Source of the DNA: Pyropia yezoensis | Lineage: Eukaryota > Rhodophyta > Bangiophyceae > Bangiales > Bangiaceae | Assembly: GCA_009829735.1 (NCBI GenBank) | Contig: CM020620.1 | Span: forward strand, 19,752,020 to 19,816,019 | DNA length: 64,000 bases | Reading direction: 5' to 3' | Shown here: piece after piece, positions 1-11,698 of the stretch | Layout: every line of letters starts with the position of its first letter | How positions within the stretch are numbered: the first letter of the stretch is position 1 | Notes under the pieces: generated by a model | What the model saw: the letters and a program-made list of their open reading frames with translations, nothing else | What the model was told of the DNA's origin: nothing | The model's database searches: none | Position numbers and translations under genes: made by a program

Positions 1-194
1 GTGTACCCCCAAAAAAGACCCCTGAGGCAACGATCTCTCCTACTGGGCCGCGGTTTGTGCGCACCGGTCACCCATCTATGTCTTCGTCCACTCCTCCTAT
101 CTCACATACTGCCCCGCCAGGATCTTTTTCTTAACCTTATCATGCCGCTATCAGTGAGCCCGGAAGCGTCGCTGCAATTGCCAGTGGACCTGTT

Positions 195-659
195 GTGGCG
201 ACGCAGCAGGTAGCTTCTTCTTGCGGGGGCGCGGCGAGTCGGGCACTACCTCAGCGGGCTCCTCCCTCCGCGGACCCGCTACTGCGCGTCTGCGAGCTGT
301 TTCCTGCTTTGACTGGAAAAAACCTGTTTTCTCAACTTTTGTCTCTTGTACCTGGCCTGGCTTGCAAGAGTGGTCGGAACGTGGTGAAGAATGCTGGCAC
401 GCTCCGCACGCGCGGGCGACAGCCGTTCTTCACAGCCGACGAGGAAGACGCCATCAAAGACGCCATGGATACCTGGGCGGCCCAGGGTCTACTGCTGACC
501 GCAGATGCCCTGCGGCTGTTGCTGACGGACTACATCAAGGCAGCGATGCACACTGAAAGAATTCCCGTAGTAGAAGGGGAAGGTGAGGGAAGAGTAATTG
601 TGGTCGTGCTATTTCTCTTGACACGTAGCGCACTCGGGACAGGCCCTGGATGCCTCTAG
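195..659 (+). pseudogene. CENPB-type HTH fragment, probable transposase relic
   Basis: An open frame holds a segment, roughly residues 72-125, that reads like the CENPB-type helix-turn-helix found in pogo/Tc1-type transposases: GRQPFFTADEEDAIKDAM, then a second helix around LTADALRLLLTDYI. That family typically shows a basic-Gly-Arg lead, a T/S-x-x-E-E-E turn and a second helix starting with L-T. No ATG precedes the motif in this frame, and no DDE catalytic domain follows; the frame ends soon after in unrelated hydrophobic residues. I infer a decayed piece of a DNA transposon or a domesticated DNA-binding exon. The match is by eye and short, so the family call is tentative. Confidence 0.35.
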
Positions 660-3535
660 CAGAGCTGGACCGTTTAGGGGCAATAAACGTGGCAGCCCCT
701 TTTTGAACGTGGTGCTACGAGACACCAGTGTTGGCCAAAAACATTGTTCCGGCTTTGATTAATCTTGATGTTAATTCAGCATATTTTGATTATATATGTG
801 AGCTTCTCATTATATGGGCAGATTTGTACATGCCTGACGACTTATGCAAGCTTTGGTGTGCCAACTGTCGCCGTCACATCAAATGCCAGGTGGGCGACCG
901 CCGCCTCGGCGGTGGTGGCGCGCAGCTGAAGCCAAACACGCCGCCATTCACGCTGACGTGGCGGCCGCCGCCGCCGCCACCGACGACGACGACGGCACGA
1001 CCGACGCCCAGCCGCATGGCCGCATGCGTGGCCGGTCACGGCCGTCGCCGCCATCGCTGCCGCCAGCGCCGCCGTGTCGATGTTTTCAGCGCATCCGCCT
1101 CGTTGGCCGCCATCGTCGCAACGATGCCGAAGAAGGTGCCAGCCGCAGCCACAGTCGTTCCTGATGTGGGACAGGAAAGAAGGCGCCCCCGCTACCGCCG
1201 CCACTCTCAGCGCTTATGCTCGTTAGCACACAGGCGTGCGGTGGAAGGTGAGGAAGGGGGGGGTGCTGTCCAGCAGAGTGCACGAGGGGGGGAGGGGGGT
1301 AAATGGGGAGCGCTTGAGGCAACCCGAGGCGCCGACGGACCAGGGAATGGTGGAAGCCGCCGTCAATCAACCCCCGGACAGCCACTCGCCGGCACAAGCC
1401 GCCCCCCCCTCCCGACTTCTCGGCTGCCAATGCAACTCCCCACGATAGTATACTTGCGAAGATAGTAGCGCATTTACACAACAAGTACGCGATAGATCAA
1501 TCGAAAGGATTCTTTTTGCTATCGATTAATCTATAGATTAATGATAACTAATTTTTAATTGATGATAAGGTATACATTATATTGTTGCCAACCCTGCGAG
1601 ACACGCGCTCACGAGAAAAAGAACACCATGAGAACGTGCTCACGCTCTCGTCTACATAGGTGTATGTTTCTGAATGAGACAGAGAGAACGACCTCGGCCG
1701 GCAAGGTGGCCCTTTCTTGGGCCAGACAGGCTATGTCCTCCCAGACACGCATGGAACGCATGGTCACGGCCGAAAGTGCTGCCGCAGCTTGCTGGTGGAC
1801 TCATTGGTGCCATGGACAGTCAGCATCGGAGGCGTGCGGGGTCTGACCGTGGCTTTCGGGGATCTCGTGCCTGTGCTGAGGGCACGTCGGCCTTTTCACC
1901 CTTGTCGGACCACACCTCTCTAACTACTCTGCAGATTACAATCGTGAATATTCTCTGTCTCGAGATGTGTCGAACGCGTCGCATTGAGACAGGGAAAGCC
2001 CGAATACATGTTGTGGAAGACGTTCACACCTCGGAATGAGGTCAGCCTGGCTGAGAAAGGCCCTCAGTACGAGTGCGAACCACGACACGAGCGTGTTGCG
2101 CAGAGAGCTGGCCCCTTCTGCACATTCATCCGTCGGACATTCGCAGGGTGAGGGCGTGATCCGCACAGAGATGTTGCCGTTCGAGGTCCACGCAAGGACC
2201 TGGCCTCGTGGCGCATTTGCATAGTCACATGACATTGTGGGCCGTGAGGGCCACGGAAGGATACGGCAAGGTGGCGGATCCGCGCAGGCAGACTCCATGT
2301 TGGGCCGCTCCTGTGAGGACGTGCAGCTGCCTTCGAAGTGACAGTCGTGCTGATGATGAATTCGTTTCCCGCCTAGAATGGCCACTGGAGTGACCAACGC
2401 CGAGCGTCTTATTCCACGGGGCGGGATTGCAGCTGGCCCGCTCTTTGCACTCGAGGAGCTGAGATGGCGTGTGCGCGTTGACCAGTAGACCAATCAGTGC
2501 ACAGCTCTGGTCCTGCGACCTTCTGATGAGAGTGCTAAGTTTTCGAAAGATTGGTCTTTGCGTTTCGCTAGCCGCGTGTGCCCATGCTTCGAAACTTTGG
2601 CACTTGTTGAGGGCTCTTGTTGGCGTCATGTGAGTGCACATCTTTTTGAAGAAGAGCTGTAGATATATTTAATGCCGCCGAGAGAAGGAGCAAAGGGCAG
2701 TCAAAGTGGCTCTCTCTCGAGACCATCCGAGCATGCGTCCCTCGTGTCGGTCGAACTCTTCCCGCGACCCAGTCCCACGAGGAGATGACGAAGTGCCCAG
2801 CCAAAGGGGGGGGGGGCCCGGTCGGCACGGCTGTGCCATGACCTTAGCCGACGACGGCAACACCGGCAGCCGTAGCGGTGGCGGGCACCACGTCGCGGCA
2901 GCGGCGGGCTGCTCCTCCCCCCCTTGTGGCAGGAAAAGAGGGCCAGAGGCGGCGGGATGATGCCCGGACCGCCAATGGGCGGAAAGGGGCCATGGCCACC
3001 GGCACTCCGAAACACAGTGGGCGGCGGCAAACAGCAGGCAGCCACCGTGCAGCGGGCCCGTTGGACGGGCGGTATGGTAGCGCCGCACCCCGACGGTCAG
3101 GTGCTGGCGGGACGCTCTGCCGCCCCGTGCAGCAGCCTTTGCCCAGCCTGGGGAGTGTGTGAGCTGTATGCCGAGTCCGGGGTGGCGTGGGGCAATGAAA
3201 TGGACGTAGCCAGTCGCACGCCCGCAGAAGAGCGAGCGGCGGCGGCGGCGGCGGCCTCGGTGGCGTCCCACCCTGTTATTGGCGACCCCGCCGCGTCAGC
3301 GACCGCCCCGACTGGCCGCGCACCATCTCCACCGCGCGGCGGAGGGCGGCAGGTAGGCCGCAAGTGCGCCTCCCCTCCTTCACCCACCGGACGTTCCACG
3401 GCGCCGCTGCCATTCGCGTCAACGCCGTTGGCGACGACGGCCGTGACGAGGACAACGACAGCGACTGCGACGATGAGGGGGACGGCGCCCGCGAGCGGAG
3501 GGTGGACACTGGGGCCATCACCACCACCACCATCA

Positions 3536-3568
<33 letters not shown>

Positions 3569-4240
3569 CCACCACCGCCGCCGCCCCGTACGGCGGGGCG
3601 TCGTCAAGCAGCGAGTCGGACGAGCGGCCGGCGTCGGCGGGCTCCTCGGTAAAGTCAAACGCGCGCTGGCTGCGGATGCAAGTGAGGGGGCACCCGCGGC
3701 CACAGGCGCCGCGGCGGGGCTGCGACGGAGACGACGCGCAGAGGGTGGTGATGGGCAGCGACGCGGCCGGGAAGATGGTCAGTGGTGATGCCATGGTGGC
3801 GGGGGGGGGGGAGAGAGGATAAGGAGTGACGGGAGAGAGGAGGAGGAAAAAAGGAAGGATTGGATGGCGGTTTAGGGAAGGAGGGGCGAGCGGTGAGGCG
3901 CCACTGAGGTGCTGTAGTTGTGATGCAGGACGCCGCCGTGCGCAGCGCCCCGCCGACATGGTGGGCAGTGACGGCGGTGGGGGTCGGTGGGGGATGGGGA
4001 ATGGGTGGGGTGGCCAGAGGGGGGGGGGAGGGGGGGGGCATTGCAGACAGCAGCCAGTGCAGGCAGGCAGGCGAACAGGCGAGCAGGCAAGCTGGCAGGC
4101 AGGCAAGCAGACAGTCGAGACAGGCAGTGGCGCAGACAGTGAGGAGCCGGGAGGGGGTAAGTCGGCCCTCCCCCCCCCCCCCCCCCCGCGTGGCCAGGAC
4201 TTAGGGGCGATATGGAAGTTTCCACCCCGTTCTAAGCACC

Positions 4241-4287
4241 CCGCCGCCGCCGCCGCCGCCGCCGCCGCAGCCGCCGCAGCCGCCGCG
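4241..4287. repeat. (GCC)n microsatellite
   Basis: Uninterrupted GCC triplets with two GCA variants near the right end. Confidence 0.9.
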
Positions 4288-6680
4288 ATGCTGCGCGCCA
4301 TCCTCAGACCGTCTTAAGGCGCATAATCCCACAGGACGCGCCGCAACCGGCGCCTCCTGCCCCGCCCCGCCCCGCCGTGTTCTCGTCCTCACGGCAGGAT
4401 CTGGGCGCACCCGCGCAGACGACCCGGCAGATGGGAGGTGGAGGCGGGGGGGGGGCAGGCGGGGGAGCGCGCGCCCCCTCTCCCACCAGGACGGCGCGAG
4501 GGTGGAAGCCGTGCCTGTGACGGGGCTCCGCTACAGAAAAATTTGACCGCGTGTCTCCTGCCCCCCCCCGCGTCCGCCGCCGCCGTGCGGCGAGGGCACG
4601 GCTCACTCCCACCCCCCACCGCCCCCCCCTTCCCCCTCCCGTACGCACCGCCCCATGCTTCCTCCCCAATGTATCCATCGCCATCATCAGTAAAATACGC
4701 CACACCACTGAGGCCCTCATGTAATGGAGTCATTATGAGGCTTGCCTTTATGGGATCCCATGGTCCCATTACGAGGGGTGCCCTAATGGTGCCCTGACGG
4801 CTCGGTCCATTGGCACCTGGTCAAAAGTTCTTTTTTTAATAGTCACGTTTTTCGGAATGGGCAGATGTTTCATGGCACGGACGCACTTTTTGAAAGCCTA
4901 CCTAGCATCCCTCACCCACGGTCAGACTACAGTCTCCGAAGTCCATACCGCCGCTCCGCCACTAGCGATATGTACGCGTGGCGACAACCAGCCGGCTGCG
5001 CGGAGGTGGGGGCACCGCCGGCCAGCAAGCTACACGCGCGGCGCCTCCCTTCACGGGTCCAACCTGGCATCCACCGCCACTAACGCCAGTCTTGCCATGC
5101 TGCGGTCCATGAGGAAACCTACCCTCCATGCCTCCCTCGCCACTGCCGCACGCGCCCAAAAAAGCTCACTGCCGCACACGGTGTGCCCGTCATCTGACGT
5201 TCCGCACCCGACCCTCGCCCCCCCCACTTACGTACCTGTCTCCATGCCCATCCACCACTCCGGGCACTGTACCTCTGCGGAGGTGTCATTGGCATGACCA
5301 CATCAGCGTCCACCGATAAGTGAACGAACATCCGTAGCCGCAAGCAGCGGCGGAGCGTCAGCGACAGATGGCACAGCAACTGCCGGGACAAGATGGGGCT
5401 GCAGCGTTGGCAGCTGCTCCAGCCGCCTCCCGTGCCACCTCCGTCTCCTCGGCCACCGACGCACCATCAAGAAAGACCCGCCCACCCTTCCACACGGCCC
5501 TCACCGCGGCCACCGCCAGAACCCCTCGCTTCTTGTCCCCGCCCACCCCCCTTCTCCCTTCTCCCCTCCACATCCCTTGCCTCAACGTCGTCAGCCGTCT
5601 TCACCCCCCTCGCCCTCCTCACTTACCCCTCCGCTCCCGCCTCCCTCCTCGTCCCCATCCATGACGTCGTCCCTAACCCTGGCCAACGTAGTTGGCCGCC
5701 CGTGTGTGACCGCAGAATAGGGGCCTCGGGGATAGGGGACGTCCCCGCCTGGTGGCGGCGCGGCAGTCCCGCCGCTGCCTCCTGTCGGGGGCAGGTGGTC
5801 CGTGCTAGTGGGCCCAACGGGCGTCGGGGGGGGCGGTTGGCCCTCACTCCTCCCGGTTCATACCCCACACCAGTGTCCCGTTCGATGGCCGACGCAACTG
5901 CCACCGCCGCCACCTCCTCCACTACCCCAGGGCCACCACCCCAAGGCCAGCGCCCCCGCCACTGCCGCCCGTAGCGGCCGCTGTCGCGGCCGCTGCCACC
6001 GCTGACGCGGCGGCGGTGGCGGCCGTACGGAGCGGTGCTTCCCATCCAGAGCGGCCCTTCCCTCGGAAGGTCGGGCGGCCACCATTTCCCACAGACGCCG
6101 TCGACGGCGCTTACTCGCCGCCGACGCGGCCGCTGCCGCGAACTCTCACCACGCACCTCGCTGCGTCCCAGCGCCGACCGCCCGGGACTCGAGATGAGGA
6201 CAGTTAATTTCATTGACTTTTTGAGAAATTCACATCACGTGTGCGAAGCTCCTCTACAAGTCCCCCGCGCACCCTGGGGGGGGCTCCAGCTGCCGGCGAT
6301 AACGGCAGCTGACGGGAGCCGCAGCCCCGGCAGCAGCAGAGACAGGCGGCAGTGGCAGGAGAGGCCGGCAGATAGCAGGGGAGGCAGCCACCGGCCACTG
6401 CAGTGGCAGTCGGCAGCTGCCGGGAACTCGCGCCCACCCACAACGGCAGCAGGCGGCAGGCGGCAGCCTGCACCCGGCGGCGAGGGTCAGCCACTGGCCG
6501 CGGCAAAAGCGGCGGCGGCAGGCAGGCGGCGGCCGGCGGGGAGAGCAGGCGACGGCCGCTCGCTGCCGGAGGCCGACGGCGCCAAGCGCGCCGGCGGGCG
6601 GCGGCAGACGCGGACCGCAGCCATTATGGTTCCCAGGATGCCAGACTTCCACCAGTCCTGCGAGGAATTACTCGAAAGGT

Positions 6681-6723
6681 CATCATCGTCTCGACTTTTT
6701 CTGAAAATGTCTAGACGATGATG
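6681..6723. repeat. 20-bp imperfect inverted repeat
   Basis: Arms 6681-6700 and 6704-6723 are reverse complements with about two mismatches and a 3-base loop. The outer half of each arm (catcatcgtct) is perfect. Function unknown; it could be a hairpin in a transcript or the joined ends of a small transposon. Confidence 0.7.
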
Positions 6724-7674
6724 TCGACTCGTCGGGTATCCATGCTCGCCCTCCCCTTTCAGCGCATCCGACAGTGGTCCCCCGCATTCAAGGGAATTGG
6801 GTCCACCAGATGGGGTGCTACAAGATCGATAAGACCGGAGTTCGGTAGCGAATATGCGATACACATCGTTGACGCCGTCGCTACCAGCGTAATGCCCTCG
6901 GCCTTAAGGCGGGAGTGTCGTCGTTGGCTTCGCGGCGGACGTCGTCGGCGAGGTGGCGGGCGTGGCGCTGTCCGAGTTGCGGAGGGCGAAGCTCTTTCCG
7001 CGTCCGGACGGGTGCAGCGCTGTCGGCGTATCGTCTGTTGCATCCACACAATCGGTCGTGGGGCCGTTCACAGGCCTGTTGAGTGGTGCCTTGGGCGAGA
7101 CAACTACATCCCGGTGTCAATGCGAATGAGGCAGCGGCCGCCGTTTGGTGACGTGGCTGCCGGCCGCACGGCGTCCTGCCTCTTCGACAGAGGCACCTTG
7201 TGGGGAACAGCGGTGGTGGTGGTGGCTGCGGTCGCGTGCCTAAATGGTTTTAGACGCCGTCACCGCCGCCACCACCGCTGCGGTCGCCGCCCGCCGGCCA
7301 GTGCATCCTCTAGTCGCGACTGAGTGGTCTTCTTAGGGAGTTCGTTTGGCGGTCGAGGTCCTGACCGCGCGGCGGCGGCGCAGTTGGCGGCTCGTGATGC
7401 CGCAACAGGAGGCGACGGCTGGCTGGGCGCCGACGTGGCCCCTTCGTGCCGCGTTGCTACTCACGCTTCCGGCGGCAACGCGAGCGCGCTGCCAAGCACC
7501 CTCTGTCCGGCCGGCTACCCTCTTTGTGCAGCAATGGGTGGGAATGGTGCTGCTCGTGCTAGCGGCCTCATCGACTCATTCGTACATACCTCGTTTGCCG
7601 ATCATGTGTAACCACATGGGGAACTAACCACAGAAAACACAGAAATAAATAGACACATCCAATGATCGTGGACA

Positions 7675-8686
7675 TCAAACCAGGTCGCTGGACTTCAAGT
7701 TCGGGTTGCGCCGCAGAAGAGCCATACGCTCTCGAAGGACCAATATCTCCGCCTTCAGCGCCTCGGACGACTCGGCCGTGAGGTCAGCGCTACCGTCCAA
7801 CAGCATCGTCTCGCGCAGCTGGATTCTCTTCTCCACCATAGCCATTTTCCGGTAAGGCCATGCCATAATGCCGACGGACCGGCACCGTCGCTTGAGGATG
7901 GTGACGCAGATACCCATGGCTGCTTGCATTGATGAATGTGCGCGGTGAGAAAAGACTTGAGGGAACAACCAACCAGTCAGAGAACAGCTGACACCACGGA
8001 TGCAACGAGCACGTCAGCAATGGACTCCAGCGAGAGTTGGCGGGCTCCTTTCCAGACACGCAGAGTCCACGACTGCTCACACCACCTAACCGTCATCTCT
8101 TGAGATGCAAATCATTATAAAACAGTCGAAAAGTACCTGCAGCTGCTTCCTTTCTCGGAACGTGGAAGTGCTTCGCAAGAGAAGCCATGTGGACGACGGC
8201 ATCGTTAACAGGCTGCGTCGGCGCCGCATTAGACCCATCACCGCCAGTCTCCCCATTCTGCTGGGGAGTGACGCCAGCAGTGTTGTCGGTTAGGGACCCA
8301 CCTCCCTCTGTACAGCTGCCCTCTTGGCTGCTCTTGATGCCAGGAGCACGTTCCGAGGTCAACGGAGAGAGGAGCACCGGCAAGGGTGGGGTGCGGGGCA
8401 GCCCGAGGGAATCTTCCGACAGATAAGGGCCGCCCCGATGGCAAACGCCCGAGCTACTCAGTACAGGTGACCACAAGTCATGGGGGGAGTAGGAAGGCGG
8501 CACGTCCAGATGTTCGTTGACATGGGCAGCACTGCTGGTAAATGCCGCTTCCGCCATGCCGGGGTGCATCAGGTCGGAGGGGTCGGAGACCGCCGGCACA
8601 GTCTCGCCAGTCGCCCAGTACGTCCCCCATACGGTGGTTTCTTCCCGCGGTTCCATATCCGCAGTGGGCTGGGAACAAGGCGGCAT
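7675..8686 (-). CDS. RWP-RK domain transcription factor (two exons)
   Basis: Exon 1 is 8137-8686 and exon 2 is 7675-7919, joined across a 217-bp intron. The splice borders are G|GTACTT and a pyrimidine-rich stretch ending GCAG. The split codon (G|CC) keeps frame and gives 264 residues. The joined sequence has the full RWP-RK motif at about 168-213: AKHFHVPRKEAA, then MGICVTILKRRCRSVGI, then AWPYRK. Spacing between the KEAA and GICVT blocks matches the family exactly only after splicing. In the family this motif binds DNA; members control nitrogen response or gamete identity in plants and algae. A Glu/Leu-rich, coiled-coil-like tail follows (about 213-255). The signature RWPxRK reads AWPYRK, so the first Arg is replaced by Ala. 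Residues 1-165 are Ser/Pro/Gly-rich and probably disordered. The start at 8686 is the first in-frame ATG; a further 5' exon with an ATG near 8903 is possible. Confidence 0.85.
7920..8136 (-). other. Intron of the RWP-RK gene
   Basis: GT-AG intron of 217 bp on the minus strand. Donor is GTACTT just left of 8137 and acceptor is GCAG at 7923-7920 after a T/C-rich run. It sits inside the conserved RWP-RK motif, which is why neither exon alone looks like the family. It is much more AT-rich than the flanking exon 1. Confidence 0.85.
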
Positions 8687-8903
8687 CTGGTCCAGCTCAA
8701 AGAAGATAGGAGTCGTATGCCGCTGTGGAGAAGTGACGACGGCCGCGCGTGAACGACCTGGAGCGCTCGCCACTACACTTGATAAACGCCCCGTCTATCA
8801 TGGGTTGAGGCACCGCGGGACGAGCAAGGAACGTCCAGCAACCATGTTTGCCACAAGGAACAGACGAGCGGCTCTTCCTTTGCCTTGGCCCATCAGCCAT
8901 CAT

Positions 8904-11245
8904 GACGGATTAGTCTGAACCTGGGGCCCCAGCAGGCGCTATGCACCGTGTAAACGTAGCTGCGGATGCACCGGCGGAGCTGAAGCCAGGGTGGCTTGGA
9001 CGAGCACACGAGAGGGCGCTTCCGAAGAGGTAGTGCCCATCCCATACATTTAGGTGACACTCGTGCCATGCGTACATACTCAAAGAACATGCTAATCTTG
9101 CAGCTTTATGGATTTTGGCTGATGTGTTCCTAAGCAACAGTCACGGATCAGCCAAAATTGGTAGATGTACCACATAAAATTATGACGCCAAATACAAACC
9201 CCTCTCTGAAGATCGCTCTTATGAACGAGCTTGTCCAGGAGAAGAACTCGGAGTTACCTGATAGAACGGCCAACGACGTAAGAACCGCAGCAGTGCAGTG
9301 CGTGGTTGGCCGCGAACAACCTTATCACAGCCTTTTCGAAGCTTTTGCGGCAGAGGAACCCAGCAGTTGGCGGAGTCACAGGTTAGGAGCCCTTTCAAGG
9401 CACTCAAGCCGCTGTCCTCGCTTCCGGAGCGAGCACAAGCTAACTCTTCAATCCGCCTCGAGAGAGTCTGCTCCGCCCTAAGAAGATGAGTCTCCAGGCA
9501 CGCGCTGGGGGGTCTTCATGGCTTGTGGCCTGTGGCTGAGTGGGCATCGAGACCGAAGCACATTAAAACACTATAAACTTCTGTAATCCGCTGTGGCAGG
9601 CATAACGCTCAGGATATTGAGTCAACGACGAAAATTCGCATCTGGGGGTGTAAGCTCGCACGTTGAGTCGTCCGCCCCAGGTCTCCCCGCGCGTAGACGG
9701 GACGCTCTTGGCACGGGAGCTGCACATCTTTGTGCTGCATGCTGCACATCGTTCTGCTCACCACACCATGTGCTCCTCGTCCATGTGTTTTTGCTGTAGG
9801 AAAAGCGTGCATGGGCCATGTAGTGGCCCCGGCCGTTGCCATTCATGGTACTCGCGGATCCGTCGGTTGACCTCAGGTCCCATAGTCATCAGACTCCTTT
9901 ACGGGGAACTAAGAACATCAGCAGCTTCCACAACACACCTTCCTTACGCATGTGCAAAACAAAAGCGGTGCGTTTATCTGGTTTGTAGCCCCAGAGAGCG
10001 TCTTTTTTGTTGGTCTTGGAACTGCATTTGTCTTTGGGGAACGTCCCTCCTACTGTGAAGAAAGGCAAACAATTAGCACTGCTGTGGTCCAGGTTGTACC
10101 TCAGCATCCCTCTGTGCCTCTCAGAATGGGTATGTGGTTCTCTCGGTGTTCCAGCACGTGGCCAGAGGTTCTCTCCAGAACACCCCACAACAGCACACAA
10201 CAGAGAAAAACGAGAAGACCCGCGCATGAACAAAGAGGCTCTCTCTGTATCATGGGCTTCCATGAAGACCTGTGAGGCTCTGCGCTGAGAACCGGTCGCC
10301 AACGGATGATCGGTAGGTACAGCAGGAGCCATCGAAAAAGACCTGAATCAAGAGCAGGGGGGGGGCCGTCGGCACTTCTTCACGCTGGGGAAGGAGGGGG
10401 TTGGGGACGGGGGGGGGGGGAGGAAGCGCCCCAAGGGTGTGTCGCCGGCACGACCTGTTGCGAAGGAGGGGAGATTCGAAGGTGAACGGACGGCACTTGC
10501 TGCCGCAGAGGAGGGTGGACCCCCAGAACGGACTGCCCGCAGACCCACCCACCCCCAAATTTCCCGGCGCACCCGATGGTGTCTCACGCGAAAGCGCCCG
10601 CGGCCGGGTGTGGGTGTCACGTCGCCGGATCAGTGGTGTCCACAGGAACGCGACCGGACTGAAGGGCCTAACTGGTCGTGGAAGGCAGCCGTAGTGCACG
10701 TGCGGTCATGTGCGCGGAAAAGGTACTAGAGACAGCGGGACTCCGCGAGTGCCCCCCTGCCTAAAGCCTTTAGTGGTGAGACAGAGCGCAGGCGCCGCCG
10801 CCAGCGCGTGACCTGGTTGTGATCACTTGTGCAGACCGTAGGCGCCAGGGGTGGCCCTGAGGGAGGTGGCGTTCAGCAAGCACCGCCGCAAAGACCGGCG
10901 TTTAGGGGGCGCCGAAAGAGAGAGTACAGGCACCACGGCGACTGGTGCTACGGGCAGCCAGGGTCGAACTTGCAAGAACTCACTGGAGGGTTCGACCGGC
11001 GTCAAAGGTGTAAGGCCCTGGAGCGCGTTGTGACTGAGATCGAGGATGAGGTCCGCGAGATACTTGTAGGCGTGGTGAATGTGCGGTAGAAATCGTGCAA
11101 GCCGAGTGAATGCCAGCGTCTAATATTTCGAGAGCCACACGTGCCCAGCGGATTAGGGAAATTTGTGTGTACATCCGCGGTTCGGTCTCGAGGCGAAAGC
11201 TGCCGTAAGCCACATGGCCTGAAGACCCGTCTTGTAGCGCGTATA
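8904..11245. other. No recognisable gene
   Basis: GC is closer to 50-55% in much of this stretch and open frames are short. Nothing matches a family by eye. Poly-G runs occur near 10360 and 10412. Confidence 0.4.
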
Positions 11246-11696
11246 TTGCAGTTATCCGAATTTTGTCCCATGTGGACAAGAGCAAGAGCAAGTGTACAAG
11301 AGCAAGGGCCAATCGCATGCTCGCAGCAGAGGGCTGTCCAATGGCGTGCTGCAACACGTCTGTCGGAAGAACCTGATGATTGGCTATGGCCACAACTGCT
11401 CTCGCAACGAACGCTGGTTGGTCAAAACACTCTTGTTTCTTCATCGGATCTCGCCGGTTGGCCCTTTCTCTCAGGTCATCTCTGTCAAGAACAGTCCGAA
11501 GCGCTCAGCCGGTGCTTGTTCTGCCCTCGAAGTGGTCAGAAATCCCGAGAGAACCCCCGATCACACTGTTCGTACAACAACTGACCCTCATGCAGAGCAG
11601 TCATTGGCCAGAGAGGCAGCATCTGAGTCATATCATTGGTCAAACACAGTTTGCTCTTGCTCTTGTCCACATGGGACAAAATTGGGAGAACTGCAA
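11246..11696. mobile_element. MITE-like element, copy 1 (451 bp, 46-bp TIRs)
   Basis: The two ends are inverted repeats of about 46 bp with two mismatches. Each begins TTGCAGTT and continues through ATTTTGTCCCATGTGGACAA into a CAAGAGCAAGAG motif. A TA dinucleotide flanks both ends (11244-11245 and 11697-11698), as expected for target duplication by Tc1/mariner-type elements. There is no transposase frame, so it is non-autonomous. Roughly 80% of its length aligns with a second copy at 52134-52583 in the same orientation, which shows it is a dispersed family. A third, shorter relative is suggested near 53.0-53.16 kb. Confidence 0.8.
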
Positions 11697-11698
11697 TA

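Larger units (their letters stand above)
660..7674. other. Gene-poor GC-rich stretch
   Basis: No open frame here resembles a known family. The longest frames are Pro/Arg/Ala-rich products of GCC/GGC repeats. Visible landmarks are an AT-rich patch near 1490-1570, GCC microsatellites at about 3536-3590 and 4241-4287, a 12-bp palindrome (ATGGGATCCCAT) near 4750, a long hairpin at 6681-6723, and an AATAAA motif at about 7644-7649 that could serve as a plus-strand polyadenylation signal for an unrecognised transcript ending near 7.63 kb. Confidence 0.4.
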
